Positions 17,450 through 28,520 are shown, counted from the first letter of the stretch. The stretch: 64,000 nt of DNA from Actinoplanes sp. NBRC 103695 (GCF_030269485.1 NZ_BSTL01000036.1:1-64000); one strand, 5' to 3'. Program-made: numbers and translations. The notes: generated by a model from the sequence alone, not told the origin.

Positions 17450-17653
17450 GACCGCCATCCCATCGTCCGGGGCGCCGCTCGCGCATCCGTCCGGAGCCCC
17501 ACTCGCGGCGGTCGCGACTCGGACGAACGGCCGAGGACGCGAAGCCGGGCGCCCGTCCGGGAGGCGGGCCGTGGCGGCTTGTTGCCCGGACCGGGGAGCG
17601 GGAACGAGACACCGGTACGACATGGCGTGCAGGAACGAGTAAAGGCCACGTAC

Positions 17654-18239
17654 CTACGCCTCGCCGCGGGCGGCCTGCGTCCCGCTGCCGGTGTGGCGTT
17701 GCCGGCGATATCGTCCCGCGGAGACGCCGTACTCCCGTTTGAAGGCGTTGGCGAAGGCGTACGCCGAGCCGTACCCGGTGCGCTGGGCGACGACCGACAA
17801 CGGGACATCGGTCGTCTCCAGCAGGTGCGCCGCCGTGGTCAGCCGCCACCATGTCAGGTACGTCAGCGGCGGCTGCCCGACCAGGGCGGTGAACCGGCGG
17901 GCGAACGCGGCCCGCGACAGGCCCGCGTGCGCGCCCAGCGACTCCACGGTCCAGGGATGTGCGGGGCGTTCGTGCACGGCGCGCAGTGATCGGCCGACCA
18001 CTGCGTCGCCGAGAGCGACGCACCAGCCGGTGGCCGGTGGCGACGCGCGGGAGATCAGGTAGGCGCGGATCAGGTGGACGAAGAGCACGTCCGACCCGGA
18101 TGCTCCCCGCGGTGACCACGTAGAACCGGGCACCGTCGAAGAGCTCGACGTCACCCCTCCACGACGGCTCCACCGCGACCAGCGTCAAGGCGGGCCGGCC
18201 CACCCGCATGGCGCTGATCGCGTCGCTGAGAACATCCAT
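17654..18239 (-). pseudogene. AraC-family regulator, broken (cupin core deleted, frame shifted)
   Basis: From ATG 18239 the frame reads MDVLSDAISAMRVGRPAL and ARFYVVTAGSIRVG, the start of the cupin-6 type AraC regulators. It then changes frame near 18083-18090 into SDVLFVHLIRAYL, WTVESLGAHAGLSRAAFARR and YGSAYAFANAFKREYG, the intact linker and two helix-turn-helix motifs ending at 17654. In full-length relatives about 100 residues of cupin lie between these parts. The C-terminal half alone is open from 18154 and could encode a 166-residue DNA-binding fragment. The neighbouring hydrolase at 18263 is broken in the same way. Confidence 0.8.
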
Positions 18240-18262
18240 GGACGGATTGTGTCCCACCCGGT

Positions 18263-18789
18263 TCAGGCGACCGGCCGCAGCGCCCGGTCGGTGATCGAGA
18301 AGGCGCCGGTGACACCGAGCGTGCCCGTCCCGCCGAGGTGCGCCGGAAGCACCAAGCTGTTCGTCGCGGCCGCCTGGTGCAGAATCCGGCGGCGGGTGCG
18401 GGACGCCTCGGCCTGGTCCTCGCTCAGGCAGGTGTCGTGATCGGGTTCGAGCACCTGGAGCGGGATGTGGATGACGTCGCCGACGAACAGGGCCCGGTCG
18501 GTGCCGGACGCCAGCCGCAGCACGGCCGAACCGGCCGTGTGCCCGGGTGCCAGTTCCAGCACCAGGTCCTCGTCGATGCGGTAGCTGTCGCCCTCCCACA
18601 GCACCGTCTGCGCACGGTCGCCTGCCACCCGCGCGTCGCGGCGTCGATGAAATCGGGCGCCAGCCTGGAGGCGTGCTCCGCCCACATCTCATCGGGCACG
18701 GAGGGGAACAGCACATCGACGGTGGAGAAGGCCGTCCGGTCCTCCACAACGCGGAGCACCTCGATGTCGCCGAGAATGATCTTTTGCAT
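18263..18789 (-). pseudogene. Metallo-beta-lactamase-fold hydrolase, broken (metal site deleted)
   Basis: The first part, from ATG 18789, reads MQKIILGDIEVLRVVEDRTAF and EMWAEHASRLAPDFIDAATRGW. After a frame change near 18620-18640 comes TVLWEGDSYRIDEDLVLELAPGHTAGSAVL, DRALFVGDVIHIPLQVLEPD and LVLPAHLGG, the normal C-terminal half. The HxHxDH zinc-binding loop and about 110 surrounding residues, which should lie between, are absent, so no active enzyme can be made. It resembles lactonase-type hydrolases often found next to an AraC-type regulator, which is also truncated here (17654-18239). Confidence 0.8.
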
Positions 18790-19020
18790 ATCTCCCACGC
18801 TAGGAGCCCACCCCGAGACGGAAATGCTTTGCCGTCTCCTCCGGTTAATCCGGCGTCTCCTCGCCTGTGGTGGTGCCGCGTTGTCGAGCGCGACGTGAAC
18901 CACTGGGCGCGCGCTCGATCGGTGTACAACCGTCGGAAACGACGCGCGACGACAGTACCCAACGGCGTCGCCGAGGTCCGGTACGCCTCGGTGACGCCGC
19001 TGGGGTACCGCTCTGTTCGG

Positions 19021-20808
19021 TCAGCGGCAGGTCTTGCCCTTGTTGATGCAGGTGGCGATCTTCTGCATGGTCTGGGCGGAGTTCACGTTGATGAAGTCGT
19101 TGTGGTCGGAGAAGGGGTTGTGGTCCTCCTCGGGGAAGGAATCCAGGGCGAACTGGCCCTTGGTCTGAACGTCGCGGGGGATGTTGTAGGAGAGGGTGAT
19201 ACGTAGCTGTGGGATGGCCACGAAGCCCTGCTTGCAGGCGCCGGTGCCGGCGTCAGCGAAGGCCAGGTGGTCGCGGTGGTTGGTGCTGTCGATGCTCTTG
19301 CCGTCCCAGCAGCCGGGGAAGTCCTGCACGCGCTGGACCTGGCTGCCGTCCGGGCAGATCGGGTACTTGTCGGAGAGACGGTCGGTGAAGCCGGAGCAGG
19401 TCCAGGTGGCGCGGGCGTTGGCCGGGCCGCGACTGGTCGGTTTGGCGTCACCGGTGAGCGCCCGCAGGAACTTCGGCATCGGGACGACCTTCGTGGTGGC
19501 GTTGCCCCGGTACTCGATCAGGACGGCTGCGGGACGGACGATGCCGCCGGTGTTGTTCGGCAGCTCGAGATCCGGGCCCTGCGGGTCGGGCAGCGCGGCG
19601 GGGGCGCTGGGTTCGGCCCCTCCGCCGTTCTGGTTCCCCTGGTCGCCCTGGTTGCCCTGACCGTTCGGGGCCGCGTCGGTCACGCTGCAGCCGGCCAGCG
19701 CCTCGAGGCCCTGCGGGCGAGCGGCGCGGCGGGAGATGGCGATGCCGATGCGATCGAGCACGGCCGTCCGCTTGGCCTTCAGCGGCCCGAGGATGGCGTT
19801 GTCGACGAAGTTCTTTCCGCCTTGTCCGCGGGTGGTGACAAGGCGTTCGTTGGCCTCGGAGATCTGCCGGTCCAGCTCGGCGAGGTTGCGGTTGACCTCG
19901 TCGAGAGCTTGAGCGGGTACGCCGGGCAGCTTGTCGCGTACGGTCGGGCATTGAACCTGCTGGTTGGCGGCCAGGCCGGCTTTGACGCTGGCGGCGGTGT
20001 GTCGCATGGCGGCGTGCATGCCGTCGTAGTCGGTGTCGCATTCCACGAGCGAGACCATGCCGGAGGTGCGGCCACCACCGGCCGCGGCGATGCTGTCGCT
20101 GATCCCCTTGATCGACTTGGCTCGCTGTTCTCGCAGATCGTCCAGGATGGACGCGTTGAGCCGGGCGTCGACGCGACCCTTACCCGCCGCCATCCGCTCG
20201 TTGGCCGCGGCGTATCCGCGGTCGAGCGCGGCCAGCCGGTTGTCGACGGCGGTCTTGGCCCGCAGGGGTACGGCGGGCAGCCTTTTCCGGACGCTGGGGC
20301 ACGTCACCATCGGGGTCGTCGCGGCCAGGGCGCGCTGAGCCTCGGCCCCGGACCGGACGGTCTTGTCGATGCGCACGACCGGCCAGAAGTACGAGGACTT
20401 GTCCCCGTTCCGGCAAGTGGTCCCGGACGCGTCCAGATCGGCGTCGGACGAGTTCGCGGTGATGGCGAGGTTCCCGACGAAGTCATGCACGTGCTCGGCG
20501 CCGTTCTTGATGCCGGGCTGTGCGACCGGGTTGTCCGGGCTGAACTTCCCGTTGCCGTTGGTGCCGCAGTCCACGGCGAAGGAGCCGGTCGACGCTCCTG
20601 CGCCGGGTACGGGGTTCGTCACGTTGGGCCGGACGTTCTGGATGGCGACGAACTGGTTCAGTTCGGTGGCCGCGTCCGCGGTGCCGTTACCGCCGCTGGA
20701 GACGAACGTCGCGATGAGGACGCCGGACGCGGCGACAACTGCCGCCGCCATGGCGATCCGTACAGCGCCGGGGTGCATCCGCCGTTGTCGGCGTGGTGTG
20801 GTTCGCAC
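19021..20808 (-). CDS. Secreted DUF1996 protein with an inserted duplicated module
   Basis: 595 residues from GTG 20808, with GAGGAG in front. A basic start and a hydrophobic segment (about 15-36) act as signal or anchor. DUF1996 is recognisable in two pieces: residues about 100-145 (GAEHVHDFVGN) and about 415-595 (PNNTGGIVRPAAVLIEYRG, PGCWDGKSIDSTNHRDHLAF, PRDVQTKGQF). Between them lie two copies of a roughly 72-residue Arg/Lys-rich helical unit starting CPSVRKRLP (170) and CPTVRDKLPGVP (287), plus a Gln/Asn/Gly linker. DUF1996 function is not established; fungal members are secreted and thought to act on or bind cell-surface carbohydrate. A GTAAG direct repeat lies 104 bp upstream, as for the next gene. 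Confidence 0.88.
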   Translation of the reverse strand: MRTTPRRQRRMHPGAVRIAMAAAVVAASGVLIATFVSSGGNGTADAATELNQFVAIQNVRPNVTNPVPGAGASTGSFAVDCGTNGNGKFSPDNPVAQPGIKNGAEHVHDFVGNLAITANSSDADLDASGTTCRNGDKSSYFWPVVRIDKTVRSGAEAQRALAATTPMVTCPSVRKRLPAVPLRAKTAVDNRLAALDRGYAAANERMAAGKGRVDARLNASILDDLREQRAKSIKGISDSIAAAGGGRTSGMVSLVECDTDYDGMHAAMRHTAASVKAGLAANQQVQCPTVRDKLPGVPAQALDEVNRNLAELDRQISEANERLVTTRGQGGKNFVDNAILGPLKAKRTAVLDRIGIAISRRAARPQGLEALAGCSVTDAAPNGQGNQGDQGNQNGGGAEPSAPAALPDPQGPDLELPNNTGGIVRPAAVLIEYRGNATTKVVPMPKFLRALTGDAKPTSRGPANARATWTCSGFTDRLSDKYPICPDGSQVQRVQDFPGCWDGKSIDSTNHRDHLAFADAGTGACKQGFVAIPQLRITLSYNIPRDVQTKGQFALDSFPEEDHNPFSDHNDFINVNSAQTMQKIATCINKGKTCR

Positions 20809-20911
20809 GCTTCACTCCTCGTAGGTCTGGGTGTTCCGGGACGGCTCCGTCAGGAAGCCGCACTGACAGGTACGCGGGCAACGAAGCAGCAGACGGGTTC
20901 AAGGCGGGCGC

Positions 20912-20927
20912 GTAAGCAGTCGGTAAG
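20912..20927. promoter_or_regulatory. GTAAG direct repeat (likely OmpR-type regulator site)
   Basis: GTAAG at 20912-20916 and 20923-20927, an 11-bp period, lies 104 bp before the DUF1996 gene. OmpR-family regulators bind tandem half-sites with this spacing. The same element precedes the lactonase-family gene (22318-22333). Confidence 0.6.
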
Positions 20928-20950
20928 ACCTCAGCCCACTGCTCCGCCGG

Positions 20951-22231
20951 TTACCAGACGACCAGGCCCTCCATGCCGGACCCGTCGGCGAAGACGGGGA
21001 GGCCTTCGTTCTCGGTTTCCACAAGGGTGAGCTCACCGTTCGGGCCTACCCGGAATCCTTCGACGGTCCCCGCGAGGGTGTTCTGCACGTACAGCAGCGC
21101 GCCGTCGGCTGTGGCGGCCAGATCGATCGGACCGGCTCCCGGCGCCTTGGCCGGTTCGGCGTCGGGGTCCTGCTCGGCGGCGGCAGCAGCAGCGGCCACC
21201 TCCGCGACCGCCTCCGGGCCGCCCGCTGCGGCGATCACGCCGTCCTTTCCGCCGATGGCGACCTTTCCCTTGCCGTCGACCGTGTAGAGGCTGATGGTCG
21301 AGCTGCCCGGATTGGTGCCGTAGAAGAATTTTCCGGCCCGGGCGATCCAGCACAGCACCTGCTGGCCCGACTCCACCGACGGTGTGATGACGTCGAGGGT
21401 CCCGTTCCTGCGCAGTGAGTACGAGGTGACCCCGGACTTGGCGGCCTCGGTGACGAGCAGGTGGCCGGCCTGGTCGAAGACGAAGGAGAAAGGTACGTCC
21501 CCGGTCGACGTGGTGGTCACCGGCTTGGCGGAGAGCCTGCCGTCGTGGGCCGCCGCGAAAACCTCGATGGTGTTCTTGCTCTTCGTGGTGACCAGCAGGT
21601 GCCGGCCGTCGGGGCTGAAGCCGACCTGCGGCGGGGAGTCGGTGAACAGGGGCACCGCGGCGTTGGTGATGCCCAGCTTCCGGGTCGAGCCGGCGATCGG
21701 GTGCAGGCCGTCGCGGCTCAGCCGGAAGCCGGTCACGTTGGTGGCGCCGCCGGCGTTGAGGACGTAGACCGTCCGGCCGGAGACGGCGATGCTCACCGGG
21801 AAATCGCCGCCGGACTTCACCGTACGCGGGTGGGTGAGTTTGTCGTCTCTTACTCGGAAGGTGGTGACGGAGTTGCTGCCGGCGTTCACCGCGATCATCA
21901 GGTTGTTCCGGCGGTCGAAGACGAGGGATTCCTGGGATGCGAGGGGGTCGAACGGGTTGTCCTTCTGGGCGCCGCCGCGGCCCCCGGTCGGGTACTCGCC
22001 GGCGGCCGTCAGCTTGCCGTCCGCTGCGCGCCGGAAGGCCAGGATCGAGTTGTGCTCCGGGTCGTTCGACTGGACGAAGACCATCCCGCCGCGTCCCCTG
22101 TCCGCGCCGCCCTTGCTCGCCTCGGATCGTTTGCCGGCCGGGTTCTCATGCGCCGACGCGATTCCCGTGGACACCCCGCCAGCCGTCAGCACCAGGCCCA
22201 CGGCCACGGCGATACCAGTTCTCCTACGCAT
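20951..22231 (-). CDS. Secreted lactonase-family beta-propeller protein
   Basis: 426 residues with a clear signal peptide (RTGIAVAVGLVLTAGG to about residue 28). The body is a seven-bladed YVTN/6-phosphogluconolactonase-like propeller, with repeats such as NNLMIAVNAGSNSVTTFRV, GRTVYVLNAGG, VGFSPDGRHLLVTTKS and LLYVQNTLAGTVEGFRV. An Ala-rich insertion follows VIAAAGGPEAVAEVAAA. It is exported, so it is unlikely to act in the pentose phosphate pathway; its substrate or partner is unknown. It shares an upstream GTAAG direct repeat with the DUF1996 gene downstream, which suggests joint control. Confidence 0.88.
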   Translation of the reverse strand: MRRRTGIAVAVGLVLTAGGVSTGIASAHENPAGKRSEASKGGADRGRGGMVFVQSNDPEHNSILAFRRAADGKLTAAGEYPTGGRGGAQKDNPFDPLASQESLVFDRRNNLMIAVNAGSNSVTTFRVRDDKLTHPRTVKSGGDFPVSIAVSGRTVYVLNAGGATNVTGFRLSRDGLHPIAGSTRKLGITNAAVPLFTDSPPQVGFSPDGRHLLVTTKSKNTIEVFAAAHDGRLSAKPVTTTSTGDVPFSFVFDQAGHLLVTEAAKSGVTSYSLRRNGTLDVITPSVESGQQVLCWIARAGKFFYGTNPGSSTISLYTVDGKGKVAIGGKDGVIAAAGGPEAVAEVAAAAAAAEQDPDAEPAKAPGAGPIDLAATADGALLYVQNTLAGTVEGFRVGPNGELTLVETENEGLPVFADGSGMEGLVVW

Positions 22232-22317
22232 GTCTGCCCTACCTCCGACGAACGAACAGTGCCTTCCGTCATCCGGTACGGCACTGCCGCCTGGCCGGTT
22301 GAACTCCGGCGCCGGGT

Positions 22318-22333
22318 GTAAGAACTACGTAAG
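22318..22333. promoter_or_regulatory. GTAAG direct repeat (likely OmpR-type regulator site)
   Basis: GTAAG at 22318-22322 and 22329-22333, again with an 11-bp period, lies 87 bp before the lactonase-family gene. A related single copy in CGTAAGATTCA occurs at 22493-22503 and identically at 23186-23196. Confidence 0.6.
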
Positions 22334-22745
22334 GCCTGCCCGCAGCCGAGTTCTCCGCCGTCCGCCTGCTGCCACCCAGCCGACGTCTGATCGTCGGCAA
22401 GCCGACGGAAACGACCGGGTGCCGCACGATCTACGAGACGAAGCCTCCCGGTCGGGCTGGTCGCACAGACCTGCGCCGGACCGTCAGAGCTTCGTAAGAT
22501 TCATCCGTTCATCACGGGAATAGGCTGTCACCGACCCCGGACGGGCAGGCCAGCAGCCCTTGTGGACGGATGGCCCGATGACGTACGCCCGGCTCGCCCA
22601 GACTTCAATCTTGTCCGTCCTGTGGTTCTGGGCTGCCTGGCGCTCGAGGTGCCGCGCCGCGGCACCGCACGTCTGCAACGGGCGCACGTGGTCAAGGCCC
22701 CCGGCGATCGGCTGATCTGGCGTACGACCAGGGCGGGATGCGGCG
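22334..22745. other. Intergenic stretch without a recognisable gene
   Basis: About 410 bp. I find no open frame with family resemblance on either strand. Apart from the CGTAAGATTCA copy at 22493, the sequence may hold the upstream region of the BON-domain gene. Confidence 0.5.
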
Positions 22746-22985
22746 GTGACCGCCGTGCTGGACGTCCCGGACGAGTTCCTCCTCGACCTTGTCCCCAGCC
22801 GGTTGATCGCCACGAGCCAGATCCGAGGCAAGCAGGTGACCGTCATGGTGCAGAACGGCGTGGTCATCCTGGAGGGACCCGTCGACTCCACCGACGCCAA
22901 GGACGCGGCGAGCGGACTGGTCTGGTCGACGCCAGGCGTCCGCGACCTGTGCAACCTGCTCGCCGTCCACGAATCCCCAGGCTGA
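22746..22985 (+). CDS. Small BON-domain protein
   Basis: 79 residues from GTG 22746. VTVMVQNGVVILEGPVDSTDA followed by DLCNLLAV is the single alpha/beta BON fold seen in membrane-interacting or stress-related proteins such as OsmY. It has no signal peptide. In actinobacteria free-standing BON proteins often lie near redox or stress genes, and here aquaporin and KatG follow. The ribosome site is weak, so the start is uncertain. Confidence 0.65.
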   Translation: MTAVLDVPDEFLLDLVPSRLIATSQIRGKQVTVMVQNGVVILEGPVDSTDAKDAASGLVWSTPGVRDLCNLLAVHESPG

Positions 22986-22998
22986 CCTGCCGGCTCAC

Positions 22999-23118
22999 CC
23001 CTGGGAACTGCAACTTGTACCCGAGCCCGCGGACCGTCACCACGTGCTCCGGGTTGCCGGAGTCGGTCTCGATCTTCTGCCGCAGCCTGCCCACATGGCA
23101 TTGCCACGAGAACGCATC
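22999..23118 (-). pseudogene. C-terminal remnant of an OmpR-family response regulator
   Basis: About 40 codons on the reverse strand read CHVGRLRQKIETD followed by NPEHVVTVRGLGYKL, the recognition helix and wing of an OmpR/PhoB DNA-binding domain. No receiver domain or start precedes it, and there is no stop directly after it: the frame runs on through the antisense of the BON gene. It is a decayed gene end. The GTAAG direct repeats nearby are the kind of site such a protein would bind. Confidence 0.7.
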
Positions 23119-23340
23119 CCTACCGCACCGCAGGCCGAAAATCTCTTACCGACAGATGACATTTTGAGAATTCGATTAATGAATCCGTAAGATTCAGAAC
23201 AGTAAATGTCGTTTAGATTTCTCGGTAAGCGAAGAAGAACCTTTTGACCCTAGCCGTAACGACATGGTGTCCGAGTTCCGGTTCCCGCCGGCGACGGGTC
23301 GAATCTGCCTGAATCCTGTTCTGCCAAAAGGAGGACACCT

Positions 23341-24045
23341 GTGCGTAGATACGCGGCTGAGTTCGTTGGCACGTTCTTTCTCGTACTGACCGTCGGCATA
23401 GCGGTGACCACTATGAACACGCTGGCGCCGCTGGCGATCGGCGGGGTTCTCATGGTGATGGTGTATGCGGGCGGTCATGTCTCCGGTGCGCACTTCAACC
23501 CGGCCGTGACCTTGGCCGTACTGCTCCGCGGCCGGATCGACCGCGCCGCCGCCGGCGGATACGTGGTCAGCCAGGCCGCCGGCGCGCTGCTGGCCGCCGG
23601 CACGACCCGGCTGGTCGTCACCGGACCGAGACCGGCCGCACTGTCGTTCACGGGTCGGGAGATCGGCATGGCACTCGCCGTCGAGGCTTTGTTCACCTTC
23701 GCGCTGGCGTACGTGGTGCTCAACGTTGCCACCAGTCGCAGCCACCCCGACAACTCCTTCTACGGCTTGGCGATCGGCGGGACCGTCATGGCCGGCGCGT
23801 TCACCGTGGGCGCCATTTCCGGCGGTGCCTTCAATCCCGCGGTTGCCCTCGGCGGCGCGGCCATGGGCCTTTTCTCCTGGTCGGCCATCTGGGTGCACCT
23901 GGTGGCCGAGATCATCGGCGGGGCGGCGGCGGCGGCGATCTTCCTCGCTCTCAATACCGACGACCGGGGCCAGGCGGTGTCGGAGCCGGAGCCGGATCCC
24001 GTTCCGCACGATCACCGGGCGCCGGCCGCGCCGGCACACCCCTGA
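23341..24045 (+). CDS. Aquaporin (MIP family channel)
   Basis: A 234-residue six-span channel. Both half-helices carry the NPA signature: HFNPAVTLAVLL and AFNPAVALGGA. The start YAAEFVGTFFLVLTVG is typical, and the residues beside the pore (GGHVSGAHFN) suggest a water or peroxide-type aquaporin rather than a glycerol facilitator. GTG 23341 follows the strong ribosome site AAAGGAGG. It lies 36 bp before katG, suggesting that it admits hydrogen peroxide which KatG destroys; this is inference. The 220 bp upstream are unusually AT-rich and contain GAATC-CGTAA-GATTC (23181-23195), a possible operator. Confidence 0.92.
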   Translation: MRRYAAEFVGTFFLVLTVGIAVTTMNTLAPLAIGGVLMVMVYAGGHVSGAHFNPAVTLAVLLRGRIDRAAAGGYVVSQAAGALLAAGTTRLVVTGPRPAALSFTGREIGMALAVEALFTFALAYVVLNVATSRSHPDNSFYGLAIGGTVMAGAFTVGAISGGAFNPAVALGGAAMGLFSWSAIWVHLVAEIIGGAAAAAIFLALNTDDRGQAVSEPEPDPVPHDHRAPAAPAHP

Positions 24046-24081
24046 CGAACGCCGGTCGTCCACCAACGATGAGGGGAACTG

Positions 24082-26370
<2,289 letters not shown>

Positions 26371-26379
26371 ACCGCTGGT

Positions 26380-26423
26380 GTCGCTGGTCCCGGCCGGCCG
26401 GAGGACCGACCGGGACCAGCGAC
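26380..26423 (+). terminator. Hairpin terminator after katG
   Basis: GTCGCTGGTCCCGG (26380-26393) and CCGGGACCAGCGAC (26410-26423) form a perfect 14-bp stem with a 16-base loop, starting 10 bp after the katG stop. It is the strongest hairpin seen in the window and closes the aquaporin-katG unit. Confidence 0.8.
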
Positions 26424-26580
26424 ATCGCGGACTGCACGCCACGCTCTCACGACCGAAGAACCTGGCCCTGATGGCCGCGTCGGCCGGCCCCGCCGCCGTC
26501 GCCCCCGCACCGCGACCTTGCATGGGCCGACGAAACGTGTGGCAGTGGATCGTGGCGCCGGTGAAGCAAACCCGGTGGCG

Positions 26581-27204
26581 TCACCACGGCCAGTTCATCA
26601 CCCTCTCCATGACGGCCGCCGGCGCGGAGTCCGGAGAGCCCGCGCTGTACGGCGGCTCCGGCGCGTACTCGATGATGAGCTGTACGGCCTGTGCCGTTTC
26701 GTCGCCCGCGATCAGGCCCGCCAGGGTCAAAGCCATGTCGATGCCCGCCGACACGCCCGCCGCGGTCGCGTAGTGACCGTCGATGACGACCCGGTCCTTC
26801 GCCGGCGTCACACCGAAGGCCGCCAGCTGGTCGAGCGCACCCCAGTGAGTGGTCGCCCGCCGTCCGTCGAGGACTCCGGCGGCAGCGAGGATCAAGGACC
26901 CGGTGCATGCCGAGGTCGTCCAGGTGCTCGTCCGGTCGACGGTTCGCAACCATCGGTGCAGGGGGCCGTCGGACATCTGCTCCGCCTGGCCCGGGCCGCC
27001 TCCGATGAGGACGACGTCGGGGCTCGGCACGTCGTCGAGAGTCGCCGCGACGTTGATCGACAGGCTGTTCAGATCGTTGCGGACGGCACCGGGATGCTCG
27101 GCGACGAAGACGACCTCGGTGTCCGGGAGGCGGCCCAGCACCTCGTAGGGGCCGATGACATCCAGGGAGGTGAATCCGGGGTAGAGGACGATCGCGATCT
27201 GCAT
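26581..27204 (-). CDS. DJ-1/PfpI-family protein (isonitrile hydratase-like)
   Basis: 207 residues. The fold start MQIAIVLYPGFTSLDVIGPYEVL, GGPGQAEQM, the nucleophile elbow SACTGSLIL with its Cys, ATTHW, and GVSAGIDMALTL place it with the DJ-1/PfpI proteins close to isonitrile (cyclohexyl isocyanide) hydratase, which adds water to an isonitrile to give an N-formamide. Metabolite substrates of most members are unknown. It is divergent from the copper gene ycnI and close to several copper proteins, and two more relatives occur at 29080 and 31619. Confidence 0.9.
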   Translation of the reverse strand: MQIAIVLYPGFTSLDVIGPYEVLGRLPDTEVVFVAEHPGAVRNDLNSLSINVAATLDDVPSPDVVLIGGGPGQAEQMSDGPLHRWLRTVDRTSTWTTSACTGSLILAAAGVLDGRRATTHWGALDQLAAFGVTPAKDRVVIDGHYATAAGVSAGIDMALTLAGLIAGDETAQAVQLIIEYAPEPPYSAGSPDSAPAAVMERVMNWPW

Positions 27205-27373
27205 GACACCCTTCCCTCACCAGAAGCCTCGAGCGACGAGGCCGTTTCACGAAGTAGTCGTCGCCCGAGCAGGATCAGTTCCCTGTCGTCTGGAACGCCG
27301 TTGCCGGGAACCCGGCGCCCTCGCTGAACGACCATAGACCGGACAGAGATCATCCGCGTCGACGAGGAGACAC

Positions 27374-28141
27374 ATGCGCACCTGGTGGCTACGCACATCC
27401 GCCGCGGTGATGGCCGGGGTCGTGCTGGCGACGGCCGTCATTCCCGCGGGGGCCGCGTCCGCGCACGTCTCCGTCAGCCCCACCGAAGCCGGCCAGGGCG
27501 GATTCGCGGTGCTGACGTTCCGCGTGCCCAACGAACGCTCGGACGCCAAGACCACGAAGGTTCAGCTGTTCTTCCCCACCGACAACCCGATCATCGGCAC
27601 CACCGTGCGCCAGACCGTCGGCTGGACCGCCCAGGTCGCCCGCGGCGCGCTACCCAAGCCGGTCACCGTCAACGGCAAGACCCTCACCCAGGGCGTCCTG
27701 TCGGTCACCTGGATAGCGAAAACCGCGGCGGACGGGGTCGGCGGCACCGACTATCAGGAGTTCGGCGTCTCGGTCGGCCCGCTGCCGGCCGCCGACCGGG
27801 TGGTCTTCAAGGCATTGCAGACGTACGACGACGGCGAGCTGGTCCGCTGGATCGACGAACCCGTCGACGGCCAGCCGGAACCCGAGGCGCCGGCCGTGGT
27901 GCTCAACCTGACGGCCGGCGGTGAGGGTCTCGACGAGCATGGTCAGCCGCTGGCGCCCGGCGTCCAGCCGACTACGCCGTCCGCGGCGGCTCAGGACATC
28001 CGCGAGCCCGCGCCGTCGAAGACACCGCTGGTGATCGCGATCGCGGCGCTGGTGATCGCCGTCGCCGCCTTGCTGTCGTCCCTGCTCGGCCGCCGCCGTG
28101 CCCCGACGGAGCCGGCCGCGAACGGCGGCGGGGATCACTGA
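27374..28141 (+). CDS. YcnI-like copper-binding protein (DUF1775)
   Basis: A 255-residue exported membrane-anchored protein. The signal peptide ends AASA with the new N-terminus HVSVSPTEAG; in YcnI this His binds copper together with a buried Trp. DUF1775 spans about residues 30-165 (VLTFRVPNERSDAKTTKVQLFFP, TDYQEFGVSVGPLP). A Pro/Ala linker and one C-terminal membrane helix follow, with an RRR stop-transfer. It acts outside the membrane in copper handling. Together with PCuAC and CopC nearby it marks a copper-delivery island. Confidence 0.93.
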   Translation: MRTWWLRTSAAVMAGVVLATAVIPAGAASAHVSVSPTEAGQGGFAVLTFRVPNERSDAKTTKVQLFFPTDNPIIGTTVRQTVGWTAQVARGALPKPVTVNGKTLTQGVLSVTWIAKTAADGVGGTDYQEFGVSVGPLPAADRVVFKALQTYDDGELVRWIDEPVDGQPEPEAPAVVLNLTAGGEGLDEHGQPLAPGVQPTTPSAAAQDIREPAPSKTPLVIAIAALVIAVAALLSSLLGRRRAPTEPAANGGGDH

Positions 28142-28146
28142 TCCGC

Positions 28147-28368
28147 TCAGGCGCTCGGCTGGTTGGCTCGCCGGTAGGCGAGTAGCGCCAGGACCAGGGC
28201 CGCCACGCCGAGGACGGTGCCGGCGATGCCCCACACGCTGGTGCCGCCGCTGTCCTCGGACTCAGGCGACGCCTCGGTATCGGCAGCCGGGGCGGTCGGC
28301 GCCGAGGCCTCGGAGTCGGCGGCGACAGCGGTCACGACCCCGGCGCGGCGGAGCAGGGTGCGGTTCAT
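28147..28368 (-). pseudogene. Membrane-anchored protein reduced to its two ends (probably a second YcnI-like gene)
   Basis: 73 codons from ATG 28368. It begins MNRTLLRRAGVVTAVA, the first half of a signal peptide, then joins directly to an acidic Ser/Ala/Glu linker and one membrane helix (TSVWGIAGTVLGVAALVLALLAYRR). The export-cleavage site and any folded domain are missing. The layout signal - (absent domain) - acidic linker - C-terminal helix is that of the adjacent YcnI protein, to which it is tail-to-tail 5 bp apart. I infer an in-frame loss of about 150 residues; a genuine small anchored peptide is the alternative. Confidence 0.55.
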
Positions 28369-28520
28369 CAGCAAACCTCTCTGATCGGTACGTCCAGTCA
28401 GTTGTCGCCGGCAGGGCCGGAAAAGTTCCCGGGCACCGGCCTGGAACTTCTCGCCACGGCGCACCGACCACTTCGGTACGCCGGGTCGCCGCACCCGCCG
28501 ACGTGAAGGAGCCGCCCCCG

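Noticed and set aside
16887..18962. A 691-codon minus-strand frame
   Set aside because: It strings together off-frame parts of three genes; only short stretches match the AraC and hydrolase remnants.
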